Translations under genes and position numbers: made by a program | Assembly: GCA_026934365.1 (NCBI GenBank) | Contig: JADHZE010000003.1 | Location: 1-49,970 of the forward strand | Length of the DNA stretch: 49,970 nt | Direction of reading: 5' to 3' | Source: Isoptericola sp. QY 916 | Lineage (GTDB): Bacteria; Actinomycetota; Actinomycetes; Actinomycetales; Cellulomonadaceae | In this document: one piece after another, positions 18,403 through 26,130 of the stretch | Layout of the letters: each line of letters begins with the position of its first letter | Numbering within the stretch: position 1 is the first letter of the stretch | Notes under the pieces: generated by a model | Seen by the model: the letters and a program-made list of their open reading frames with translations, nothing else | Told to the model about the DNA's origin: nothing | Database searches by the model: none

Positions 18403-18432
18403 ATGTTAGCGCTCACAAATCGGGAGACCCAA
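18403..18432 (-). promoter_or_regulatory. araB promoter and operator
   Basis: On the minus strand TTGGGT (18427-18432) and TAACAT (18403-18408) are 18 bp apart. TGTGAGCGCTAACA (minus strand, 18404-18417) is a near-perfect 14-bp LacI-type palindrome covering the -10. Its right half, CGCTAACA, is identical to that of the ytfQ site at 11638-11651. Confidence 0.7.
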
Positions 18433-18437
18433 CCCGC

Positions 18438-18583
18438 GAGGTAGTGCCGGTCTCGCCGAGGTAGTACCAGCCGCGCCGAGGTAGTCACGGCCACGCCGAG
18501 GTAGTGGACCAGTCCACTACCTCGGCGTGGCCGTGACTACCTCGCGGAGCCTGGTACTACCTCGGCACGGTGGGGACTACCTC
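18438..18583. repeat. Giant hairpin of eight GAGGTAGT motifs, probable bidirectional terminator
   Basis: Four GAGGTAGT copies start at 18438, 18458, 18478 and 18498, and four inverted copies (ACTACCTC) at 18516, 18536, 18556 and 18576, all at an exact 20-bp period. The core is a 32-bp perfect stem (18477-18508 with 18513-18544) around a CCAG loop. After a 6-base internal loop a further 15-bp perfect stem follows (18456-18470 with 18551-18565), then the outermost motif pair. The last copy contains the TAG stop (18577-18579) of the GH43 gene. It separates that gene from the araB promoter. Confidence 0.9.
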
Positions 18584-20013
18584 GTGGGGCGACCGGGCGT
18601 GACGACGTCGAGCCGTGCCGGCTCGCTGCGCACCTCGCCGTGGGCGTTGGCGACGACGGCGCGCACGAGCAGGCCGTCGGGCTCGCGCCCGGCGTGCTTC
18701 AGGGTCCAGCGGGCGGTGCCGTCGACGGCGCGCGTCGCGGCGGCCGGGGCCGCCGACCAGGTGGCGCCGTCGTCGTCGGAGACCTCCCACGTGACGACAG
18801 GGACCGGGGTGCCGGACACGCGGACCTCGAACGTCGCGGGCCGGTTGCCGCGCACGGTCACGTCGCGCGGGTCCGCCGTGACGGCCGGCTCCTCGACGGC
18901 CTGGTCCACCACCGGCCAGCCGTCCTTCCAGGCCAGGCGCTGCAGGCCGAGCGTCGGGAAGCCCGGGATCTCGGCGTTCGCGCCGTCGTAGTAGTGGAAG
19001 GCGAGCACGCCGTCGGACACCGACTGGCCGCCCGGGCCCACGACCGCGCCGTGCGACGAGAGCAGCACCGTGCCGCCGCCGTCGGCCAGGTCCTTGCCGT
19101 CCTGGTCGAGGTACGGCCCGGCGACGTCGCGCGACCGACCGACCGCCACCTGGTAGGTGCTGTCGAGGCCCTGGCAGCACCGGTCGAACGAGACGAACAG
19201 GTAGTACCAGCCGTCGCGCTCGACGACGTACGGCGCCTCGACGGGGTTGCCCGGCATCATGCGGTCCACCAGGTGCGTGGCGTTCTCCAGAGCGCCGTCG
19301 GCGAGCTTGCCGCTGGGCCACTCGAGCTCGACGAGGAAGACGCCGTACCAGTACGACCCGATCGCCATGTACGGGGTGCCGTCCTTCCCCTCGACGATGC
19401 CCGCGTCGATCGCGTTGAACGTCTTCCCGCCGGCGATGTCCTGGGGCGAGTCGATCACCGGCCCCTGGTCGACCCACTCGTAGTCCGGGTCGTCCGGGTC
19501 GAGGGTCGTGTTGGTCGCGAGCGCCGTGACCGAGGTGTTCGTGCCGAAGCGCGACGCCGAGTAGTACAGGTAGTAGGTGCCGTCGTGCTCGTAGACCTCG
19601 GGCGCCCACAGGTTGTCGGGCAGCACCCCGTCGCCGTCCGCCGCGAAGCGCTCGTCGATCCAGGCGGGGATCTCGTCCCAGACGGTGCCGTCGTAGACCC
19701 AGGTCACGCCCTCGTCGTGGCTCGACCACATCTGGATCGTGCCGCCGTTCTCCCGGTTCACCAGCCCCGTGGTGTACACGCGCCAGGTGCCGTCGTCGCC
19801 GACGACGAGCGCCGGGTCGTGCACCGGAGAGGTCTCGCCGGTCACGGAGAGTCCGCCGGTCGGGGCGGCCGGGGCGTGGCGGCCGCGCTCGGCGGCGCCG
19901 GGCGTGGCGGTCGCCGGACCGACGGTCGTGGCGGCGACCAGCGACGCGCCCAGCAGCGCCGTCGTGAGCACCCCCGCCGCCGCGGCGCGGGCCCGCCTGA
20001 GAGATCTGCGCAT
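18577..20013 (-). CDS. Secreted GH43 endo-arabinanase-like enzyme
   Basis: A 478-residue exported GH43 enzyme, expected to cut alpha-1,5-L-arabinan or release arabinose from arabinoxylan. It has a Tat/Sec-like signal peptide with twin Arg and Ala-rich core (1 to about 36), then the five-bladed propeller (about 58-370). The catalytic triad is visible: base Asp66 in VHDPALV, Asp203 in NAIDAGIV and acid Glu259 in PVEAPYVV; LWAPEVYEHDGTYYLYYSAS is typical. From about 380 to the end is an immunoglobulin-like domain (TADPRDVTVRGNRPATFEV). The ATG at 20013 follows GAGGAG. The gene is monocistronic: an operator lies before it and the giant hairpin after it. Exo or endo mode is not certain. Confidence 0.92.
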   Translation of the reverse strand: MRRSLRRARAAAAGVLTTALLGASLVAATTVGPATATPGAAERGRHAPAAPTGGLSVTGETSPVHDPALVVGDDGTWRVYTTGLVNRENGGTIQMWSSHDEGVTWVYDGTVWDEIPAWIDERFAADGDGVLPDNLWAPEVYEHDGTYYLYYSASRFGTNTSVTALATNTTLDPDDPDYEWVDQGPVIDSPQDIAGGKTFNAIDAGIVEGKDGTPYMAIGSYWYGVFLVELEWPSGKLADGALENATHLVDRMMPGNPVEAPYVVERDGWYYLFVSFDRCCQGLDSTYQVAVGRSRDVAGPYLDQDGKDLADGGGTVLLSSHGAVVGPGGQSVSDGVLAFHYYDGANAEIPGFPTLGLQRLAWKDGWPVVDQAVEEPAVTADPRDVTVRGNRPATFEVRVSGTPVPVVTWEVSDDDGATWSAAPAAATRAVDGTARWTLKHAGREPDGLLVRAVVANAHGEVRSEPARLDVVTPGRPTR

Positions 20014-20022
20014 CGTGACTCC

Positions 20023-20038
20023 TCTACAACGATGTAGA
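20023..20038. promoter_or_regulatory. 16-bp palindromic operator of the GH43 gene
   Basis: TCTACAACGATGTAGA has arms TCTACA/TGTAGA with centre ACGA (14 of 16 bases symmetric). It overlaps the Shine-Dalgarno region of the GH43 gene. A 14/16 match straddles the start codon of the GH43-GH51 gene (6619-6634). The adjacent LacI gene at 20107-21186 is the best candidate binder. Confidence 0.6.
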
Positions 20039-20106
20039 ACTGCGAACGCGCCGAATCTACCCAGCCGCCACGACGGCGGTCAACGAGGGTGGTCGACGAG
20101 CCTCGG

Positions 20107-21186
20107 TCAGCGGGCGGGCGGCGGCGCCGTGCTGGAGCGCACCACGAGCTCGGGCACGATCCGCTCGGTCGGCACGGTGCCGCCGGCCAGCGCGGCGACG
20201 ACCATCGCCACGCTGCGCTCCCCCAGCACCCCGAACGGCTGCCGCACCGTGGTCAGCGGCGGCACGAAGTACGCGGCCCCCGCGACGTCGTCGAAGCCCA
20301 CCACCGACACGTCGTCGGGCACGGAGAGGCCCCGCTCCCAGAACGCGCGGAGGATGCCGAGGGCGAGCTGGTCGTTCCCCGCGAACACCGCCGTCGGGCC
20401 CTCGTGCGCCACCACGGCCTCGGCGAGGTCGCGGCCCGCCGTGTACCCGTCCTCGGCCGACCAGCTGCAGTACCGCGGCCGGCTCGGCGCGATCCCGCGC
20501 GCCTCGAGCGCCTCCCGCCAGCCGGCGGCGCGCGCGCGGGCGTCGAACCAGTCCTGCGGCCCGGCGACGTGCAGCACGTCGCGGTGCCCCAGGTCGAGCA
20601 GGTGCTCGGTCGCGGTGCGCGCCCCGGCCCGCTGGTCGACGGCGAGCGACAGCGTCGTCGGGCCCGCCGCCGTCGTGCCCGCGTCGCGGGGCAGCTTCTC
20701 CAGGGCGGCGACGACGAGCACCGGCACCGGCGCGCGGAAGGACTCGACGGCGGCCGCGACGTCGTCCTGCGGGGCGATGACCACGATCGCCTCGACGCCC
20801 TGGTCCATGAAGTGCTCCAGGGCCTCGTGCATCGCCTCGGCGTCGTAGCGCCGCAGCGTCGCGACGGAGACGAAGTACCCCTCGTCCCGCGCCGCGCCCT
20901 CGATCGCGATGAGCGTGCTGGTCGGGCCGAACAGCGCCGAGCCCGTGGTCACCACGCCGAGCGTCGCCGAGCGCGCCGTCGCCAGCGCCCGCGCGGCGCT
21001 GTTGCGCCGGTAGCCGAGGGTGGCGATGGCGTCCAGCACCCGCTCGCGGGTCTCTCCGCGCACGCTCGGGTGCTCGTTGAGCACCCGGGAGACGGTCTGG
21101 TGGGAGACCCCTGCGACGGCAGCGACGTCGGCCATGGACGGGCGGCGCGACCGAGGACGCGTCGCCTGCCGGCCGGCGTCGGTCAT
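20107..21186 (-). CDS. LacI-family regulator, probably of secreted arabinan-degrading enzymes
   Basis: A 359-residue repressor with a basic 17-residue N-terminal extension, then the helix-turn-helix SMADVAAVAGVSHQTVSRVL and YRRNSAARALATARSATLGV, and an effector domain ending VVGFDDVAGAAYFVPPLTTV. It resembles the AraR-like regulator at 13287-14306 throughout (GPTSTL, LGHRDVLHVAGPQDW), so the two are paralogues. The ATG at 21186 overlaps the stop of the GNAT gene (ATGA, 21183-21186), so it is at least partly translated with that gene. A start at the internal Met before ADVAAV is possible. It lies beside the GH43 gene with its 16-bp palindrome. Confidence 0.87.
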   Translation of the reverse strand: MTDAGRQATRPRSRRPSMADVAAVAGVSHQTVSRVLNEHPSVRGETRERVLDAIATLGYRRNSAARALATARSATLGVVTTGSALFGPTSTLIAIEGAARDEGYFVSVATLRRYDAEAMHEALEHFMDQGVEAIVVIAPQDDVAAAVESFRAPVPVLVVAALEKLPRDAGTTAAGPTTLSLAVDQRAGARTATEHLLDLGHRDVLHVAGPQDWFDARARAAGWREALEARGIAPSRPRYCSWSAEDGYTAGRDLAEAVVAHEGPTAVFAGNDQLALGILRAFWERGLSVPDDVSVVGFDDVAGAAYFVPPLTTVRQPFGVLGERSVAMVVAALAGGTVPTERIVPELVVRSSTAPPPAR

Positions 21187-21737
21187 GACTCCTGCGCCGC
21201 GTTCCTCGCGTCGACCTCGTCGAGCACCCGGCGCAGGTAGGTCAGCGTGAGCTTGCCCGCCGCGCGGTCGTACTGCTCCTCGTAGCCGTGCTTGGTGTAC
21301 ATGGCGAGGTTCTTCTTCGAGTCCTTGCCCGTGAACGCCCACACCTCCGTCACCTCGGACGGCAGGAACTGCAGGATCGCGAACATCAGGGACGTGCCGA
21401 TGCCCTTGGCCTGCTGGTCCGGCGCGACGGCGAGCCGCCCCAGCGTCGCCTTCGGCCCCTCGATCTCCAGGCGCAGCGACCCCACCAGGCGGTGCCCCTC
21501 CCACGCGCCCACGGTCACGACGTCGTCGCGCGCCATGTCGTCGCGCAGCTCGTGCAGCGTCTGCGTCAACGGCGGGATGTGCGGGTCGTCGTACAGCTGC
21601 GCCTCGCTGACGAACGCCGCCCGCCGCAACGTCAGCAGCTCGCCCGCCTGGTCGTCCTCGACCAGCGCGATCCGCAGCGTGTCGTCGCCGCTCTCCTGCT
21701 GGACTTCCTGGGCGTCAGTGCCGCGTGCCTCGCTCAT
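21183..21737 (-). CDS. GNAT-family acetyltransferase
   Basis: A 184-residue GNAT protein. Core motifs: VGAWEGHRLVGSLRLEIEG (beta 2-3), LGRLAVAPDQQAKGIGTSLM with the acetyl-CoA loop Q-x-x-G-x-G near residue 110, and NLAMYTKHGYEEQ at the C-terminal part. The substrate is unknown. There is no good Shine-Dalgarno before the ATG at 21737; a CACGAT -10-like hexamer ends 6 nt upstream, so the transcript may be leaderless. It is divergent from purU across 69 bp and coupled to the LacI gene. Confidence 0.85.
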   Translation of the reverse strand: MSEARGTDAQEVQQESGDDTLRIALVEDDQAGELLTLRRAAFVSEAQLYDDPHIPPLTQTLHELRDDMARDDVVTVGAWEGHRLVGSLRLEIEGPKATLGRLAVAPDQQAKGIGTSLMFAILQFLPSEVTEVWAFTGKDSKKNLAMYTKHGYEEQYDRAAGKLTLTYLRRVLDEVDARNAAQES

Positions 21738-21806
21738 GAGGACATCGTGGCAGACCGACGGCGGACGTGTCGTCGCGCGCCCGGGGCCGTCGGTGACAAT
21801 GGGCGG

Positions 21807-22664
<858 letters not shown>

Positions 22665-22677
22665 CGCACCGCCGCGG

Positions 22678-22746
22678 TCAAGCCACGGACACCTCGACGA
22701 GGGTCCTCCACGGGTCGTCGAACCGCAGCGTCTGCCCGTCGCCCCT
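22678..22746 (-). pseudogene. Remnant 3' end of a VOC-family dioxygenase gene
   Basis: The minus strand encodes GDGQTLRFDDPWRTLVEVSV plus Ala and a TGA stop (22678-22680). It matches the last 22 residues of the intact VOC protein (DGRTLRFDDPWNTLVEVSVG) encoded at 23923-24795. The DNA match over about 67 bp is about 85%. No start or upstream part remains. It marks where the low-GC FRG segment entered and is best read as the old tail of the VOC gene. Confidence 0.8.
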
Positions 22747-22825
22747 CACTCGACACCGTTGCGGGTGGGCACCCCGTGAGCACCAGCTGGCGGGAACCTG
22801 AAGTTCCGCGCATCGGCCAGCCGAT

Positions 22826-23824
22826 TCAAGAGAGCCACGGCTTATGCATGGCAAATCCCGTAAAGTCCGGGAACAATACCGACGCCTTCTGTCGGTAGTT
22901 CTGCCTGAGCAACTTCCTGAGGTCAGTTTTCCAGTCCGCGTCCACGTAGAAGGCCATGAATGGAACACTCGAAGGATAGCCACGAGTGGCTGGAGTGCCT
23001 ACCTCAATGATGGCGCGCTTCTGCCGAGTTCCTTTTGTTGGACCTGACCCCTTCCACTTGATGGCGCCTACGGCTCCGTCATGAGGGTCGGGTAGCCCAC
23101 TAGCAATAAAAAACCCTTCCTGCGCTCGCAGTCGAGGGTTTGGAGTCGACGAACTGACCAAGAAAGGACTCGAAAGGTCCAGCGCGGCCTCCAAGCGACT
23201 CTCATGCGTTTCCATCTGAACCATCGCCCTACCTGCAGTCTCCTTCGCCCACGGATCCTGAACTACAGTCTCGTAGACGGTGGGCTTAGGCACCCCACTC
23301 TCTCGACGCCCCTTCCTGTACCAGGGGGCAATGTTCATAGCCAGGACTAGCCCCGAGGCGCTCCACGCTACGCCGCCGCCCCGAGAATTCGATTTCGGAT
23401 TGGGCTTGGGCTCTTTTTCGCACGCGAACCACAATGCCGTCATGGGATTACTTGTAAAGTCCAGCAACCTAGTTGGAACGCCGTAGTGCTGGAGATCCGT
23501 GAGCAACTGCAGGTCATCGACTCGTCGACCGCCGAGAATATCCAGCCCCCAGCCTCGCGCATCCAGAAGAATACGCTTCTCCCTCTCTCGCATTCGCTCC
23601 TCAGTGACGGGGCCGCCCTTTTCAGCCTCAAGACTTCGCTGCAACGTTGACGTAAGAGCAAAGTTGGCATTCTTGAGTCCGCGCCAAGCGATTCGATGCG
23701 TCGTTGCATATGCACCCATGCGAGCAATTTGGCCCATTAGTTCACGGTGATTACGGGGACGCACGAGCCAACCGGTCGCATCCCAGATGCCCGCAACGCG
23801 GCGGCTCGCAGCATCTACCGACAT
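22826..23824 (-). CDS. FRG-domain protein on a low-GC insert
   Basis: A 332-residue soluble protein with the FRG domain. The hallmark blocks are W47-R48-G49 in AWRGLKNANFALTSTLQRSL and LQHYGVPTRLLDFT at residues 111-124, then NPMTALWFACE. FRG domains often occur in phage-defence islands and toxin-like proteins; their activity is not settled, so no function is assigned. G+C is clearly below the rest of the window (about 55% by eye) and rare codons such as ATA and AGA are used, which suggests recent transfer. The ATG at 23824 has only a weak Shine-Dalgarno. No integrase, transposase or partner gene is next to it; it lies between the two copies of the VOC gene tail. Confidence 0.85.
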   Translation of the reverse strand: MSVDAASRRVAGIWDATGWLVRPRNHRELMGQIARMGAYATTHRIAWRGLKNANFALTSTLQRSLEAEKGGPVTEERMREREKRILLDARGWGLDILGGRRVDDLQLLTDLQHYGVPTRLLDFTSNPMTALWFACEKEPKPNPKSNSRGGGVAWSASGLVLAMNIAPWYRKGRRESGVPKPTVYETVVQDPWAKETAGRAMVQMETHESRLEAALDLSSPFLVSSSTPNPRLRAQEGFFIASGLPDPHDGAVGAIKWKGSGPTKGTRQKRAIIEVGTPATRGYPSSVPFMAFYVDADWKTDLRKLLRQNYRQKASVLFPDFTGFAMHKPWLS

Positions 23825-23922
23825 GCGACGTTTCTACACCCTGATCGACTAGCGCACGATCGGTACAGGCGCCAGCGGGACCTAAACGCACAGAGTCACG
23901 CCCGGCCGCCTAGATGGCGAGA

Positions 23923-24795
23923 TCAACCCACGGAGACCTCGACGAGCGTGTTCCACGGGTCGTCGAAGCGCAGGGTCCGGCCGTCGTCGCGCGTCGCGAC
24001 GCCGGCGTGCTTCAGCCGGTCGGCGAGCGCGCCGACCTCGTCTCGCGTGGGCACGGTGAGCGCCACCTGGCCGAGGCCGAGCGTGGCGGCCCGCGGCCCG
24101 GCGCCCGCGCTGTTCCAGGTGTTCATCGCCATGTGGTGGTGGTACCCGCCGGCGGCGACGAACAGCGCGCCGTGGAACGTCGCCATGATCTCGAAGCCGA
24201 GGGTGTCGACGTAGAACCGCTGCGCGGTGGGGATGTCGCCCACCTGCAGGTGGACGTGACCGACCTGGGCCGCCTGGCCCGCGGTGCCGGCCAGGGCGTC
24301 CTCGGTGAGGTGCCGCTGCAGGAACTCCTGCGGGTCGAACCAGTCGGAGCCCATCGCCACGCGCCCGCCGTCGTCGTGCTGCCAGACCTCGCGCGGGCGG
24401 TCCCAGTAGAGCTCGATGCCGTTGTCCTCGGGGTCCGTGAAGTAGAACGCCCGCGACACCCAGTGGTCGGAGTTCCCGGCGAACCGCGACAGCGGGTGCT
24501 GCGCGGCGTGGGCGACGGCGGAGGCGAGCGCCTCCTCGGTGTCGAACAGCATGGCCGTGTGGAACAGCCCGGCCTGGTTCCGCGACGTCGCCGGCAGCCC
24601 CGGTGTGTGCTGCAGCGCGACGACGGGCACGCCGCCGCGCCCCAGCACCACCCGGCCGGGGGCGCCGAGGGCCGGGATCTCCTCGAGCGCGATCGCCTCG
24701 CGGTAGTAGGCGCTCATCGCGCCGAGGTCGCCCACGTGCAGGGTGACGGCGCCCATCGCGGTCTCGGCCGCGAGGAGGTCGGACGTGCGGGTCAT
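23923..24795 (-). CDS. VOC-family extradiol dioxygenase-like protein (CatE-like)
   Basis: A 290-residue protein of two vicinal-oxygen-chelate halves. The first begins GAVTLHVGDLGAMSAYYREA and ends YFTDPEDNGIELYWDRP, with probable metal ligands His and Glu. The second begins VGHVHLQVGDIPTAQRFYVD and includes YHHHMAMNTWNSAGAG, typical of CatE/YwbC-like ring-cleavage or glyoxalase relatives. The ATG at 24795 follows AGGAG at 6 nt. Its last 22 codons are duplicated at 22678-22746, so the present 3' end probably arrived with the FRG segment. It is 41 bp downstream of the F420-type oxidoreductase gene and likely co-transcribed. The substrate is unknown. Confidence 0.88.
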   Translation of the reverse strand: MTRTSDLLAAETAMGAVTLHVGDLGAMSAYYREAIALEEIPALGAPGRVVLGRGGVPVVALQHTPGLPATSRNQAGLFHTAMLFDTEEALASAVAHAAQHPLSRFAGNSDHWVSRAFYFTDPEDNGIELYWDRPREVWQHDDGGRVAMGSDWFDPQEFLQRHLTEDALAGTAGQAAQVGHVHLQVGDIPTAQRFYVDTLGFEIMATFHGALFVAAGGYHHHMAMNTWNSAGAGPRAATLGLGQVALTVPTRDEVGALADRLKHAGVATRDDGRTLRFDDPWNTLVEVSVG

Positions 24796-24836
24796 GATCG
24801 GCTCCTGGTGCTGGGACGGGCGGGTGGCGACGGGGG

Positions 24837-25451
24837 TCAGAGCAGCGCGAACCCGGTGGTCCACTGCGTCCGCTCCCCCGCGGCGAGGGTGAGCTGCAGG
24901 AACCCGAGGGCCTCGAGCTCGCGAGCACGCTTCAGCGACCCGGCGTCGACGACGCGGACGGCGGAGCCGTCGAAAGCGGCGGCGAACGCGGCCTTGGCGG
25001 CGGCGTCGTCGCCCGCGACGAGGACGGTCGTGGGCACGTCGCCGACGGTGCCGCTCACGAGCGTCGCGGCGAAGTTCGTGTTGAACGCCTTGAGCACCGT
25101 CGCGTCGGGGAGCTTCTCCGCCAGCCCGGCGGCGGCGGAGGAGTCGGCGGGCACGACGAGCGCGTCGAAGGTGGCGAAGTCGAGCGGGTTGGTGAGGTCG
25201 ACCACGGTGCGGCCGGCGAGCTGGTCGCCGTAGGTCGCGACGACGTCGTCGAGCGCCGGGTACGGCAGCGCCAGCACGACGATCTCGCCCGTGAGCGGCT
25301 CGCCGAACGCGGTCGCGGTGACGGCGGCGTCCACGGCCGCGGCCTTGGCGACGTCGCGGGCGACGACCTGCACGTCGTTGCCACCGGCGAGCGCGAGCCC
25401 GGCGATCGCGGTGCCCATGTTCCCGGTGCCGATGATGCTGATGGTGGCCAT
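24837..25451 (-). CDS. NADPH-dependent F420 reductase-family oxidoreductase
   Basis: A 204-residue Rossmann protein with SIIGTGNMGTAIAGLALAGG at the N-terminus, VVLALPYPALDDVV, VVDLTNPLDF and VLKAFNTNFAATL, as in NpdG/F420_oxidored proteins. It may act on F420 or another hydride acceptor. The ATG at 25451 follows GGAGG. It is divergent from the MarR gene; a 15-bp inverted repeat covers the shared promoter, so MarR probably represses it. It forms an operon with the VOC gene. No F420 biosynthesis genes are in the window. Confidence 0.87.
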   Translation of the reverse strand: MATISIIGTGNMGTAIAGLALAGGNDVQVVARDVAKAAAVDAAVTATAFGEPLTGEIVVLALPYPALDDVVATYGDQLAGRTVVDLTNPLDFATFDALVVPADSSAAAGLAEKLPDATVLKAFNTNFAATLVSGTVGDVPTTVLVAGDDAAAKAAFAAAFDGSAVRVVDAGSLKRARELEALGFLQLTLAAGERTQWTTGFALL

Positions 25452-25483
25452 GGTTCCTCCTGGGGTCCCGCGCCGACCCTATT

Positions 25484-25530
25484 GGTTGACGCTACAACCA
25501 ACATAGACCGCTATAGTTGTAGCGTCAACC
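25484..25530. promoter_or_regulatory. Divergent promoter with paired MarR operators
   Basis: Perfect 15-bp inverted repeat (25484-25498 and 25516-25530). Each arm is itself an interrupted palindrome, GTTG-N6-CAAC, so two MarR dimers could bind with centres 32 bp (three turns) apart. For the leftward oxidoreductase gene, TTGACG and TATGTT are 17 bp apart. For marR, TTGACG (25486-25491) and TATAGT (25512-25517) are 20 bp apart. The repeats overlap both -35 boxes. Confidence 0.8.
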
Positions 25531-25565
25531 TTAGTTCGAGGGTGACGGACCAGGAGGACGATCAC

Positions 25566-26081
25566 GTGACGACGACCCGGCGCACGACGGCGGCCGACGA
25601 CGAGCCGCGCTGGCTCGACGCCGAGCAGATGCGCACGTGGCTCCGCCTCCAGGCGGTGATCGAGCTGCTGCCCGCCGCGCTCGACCAGCAGCTGCGCCGC
25701 GACGCCGACCTCACCCACTTCGAGTACATCGTGCTCGCCATGCTCTCCGAGGCGCCCGAGCGCGCCCTCCGCATGACCGAGCTCGCCAGGCTCACCAGTG
25801 CCACGCTCCCCCGGCTCTCCCACGTCGCGCGCCGGTTGGAGGCGCGCGGCTACGTCGAGCGCTGCACCGCCCCCGACGACCGCCGCGCGACCATCGCCCA
25901 CCTCACCGACGAGGGCTGGCGCAAGGTCGTCGCGAGTGCCCCCGGCCACGCGCGCACCGTCCTCGAGGACGTGTTCGACGACCTCGACCCCGATGAGCTG
26001 CACACCCTCGCGGGCGCGCTCGACAAGGTCCTCGCGCACATCGACCCGCACGACCGGTTCGGCCGGAAGGACCGCCGCTGA
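25566..26081 (+). CDS. MarR-family transcriptional regulator
   Basis: A 171-residue winged-helix regulator: helical N-terminus (RWLDAEQMRTWLRLQAVIEL), recognition region MTELARLTSATLPRLSHVARRL, the wing with CTAPDDRRATIAHLTDEGW near residue 110, and a C-terminal dimer helix. The GTG at 25566 follows AGGAGG. It is divergent from the F420-type oxidoreductase and VOC genes across its own paired operators. MarR proteins often respond to phenolics, which fits a ring-cleavage-like VOC partner, but that is inference. Confidence 0.92.
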   Translation: MTTTRRTTAADDEPRWLDAEQMRTWLRLQAVIELLPAALDQQLRRDADLTHFEYIVLAMLSEAPERALRMTELARLTSATLPRLSHVARRLEARGYVERCTAPDDRRATIAHLTDEGWRKVVASAPGHARTVLEDVFDDLDPDELHTLAGALDKVLAHIDPHDRFGRKDRR

Positions 26082-26108
26082 GGCCCTGCCGGCTCGAAGG
26101 TGGGACCA

Positions 26109-26124
26109 GCGGGCGAAGGCCCGC
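26109..26124. terminator. Short hairpin between convergent genes
   Basis: GCGGGC-GAAG-GCCCGC, a 6-bp stem with a stable GNRA-type loop, lies between the marR stop (26081) and the ATPase stop (26131). It could terminate both genes; the stem is short. Confidence 0.4.
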
Positions 26125-26130
26125 CTGCTC

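Noticed and set aside
18438..18583. CRISPR-like array because of repeats at a regular 20-bp period.
   Set aside because: Half the units are inverted, the 12-bp intervals are complementary across the axis instead of unique, and no cas genes are near.
22678..23990. Insertion sequence or prophage around the FRG gene.
   Set aside because: No transposase, integrase, terminal inverted repeat or phage gene is visible. Only the duplicated gene tail marks the borders.
23923..24864. Earlier start for the VOC gene (Met at 24864).
   Set aside because: It would overlap the upstream stop region with a Pro/Arg-rich, non-family stretch. The ATG at 24795 has AGGAG at 6 nt and fits the family N-terminus.
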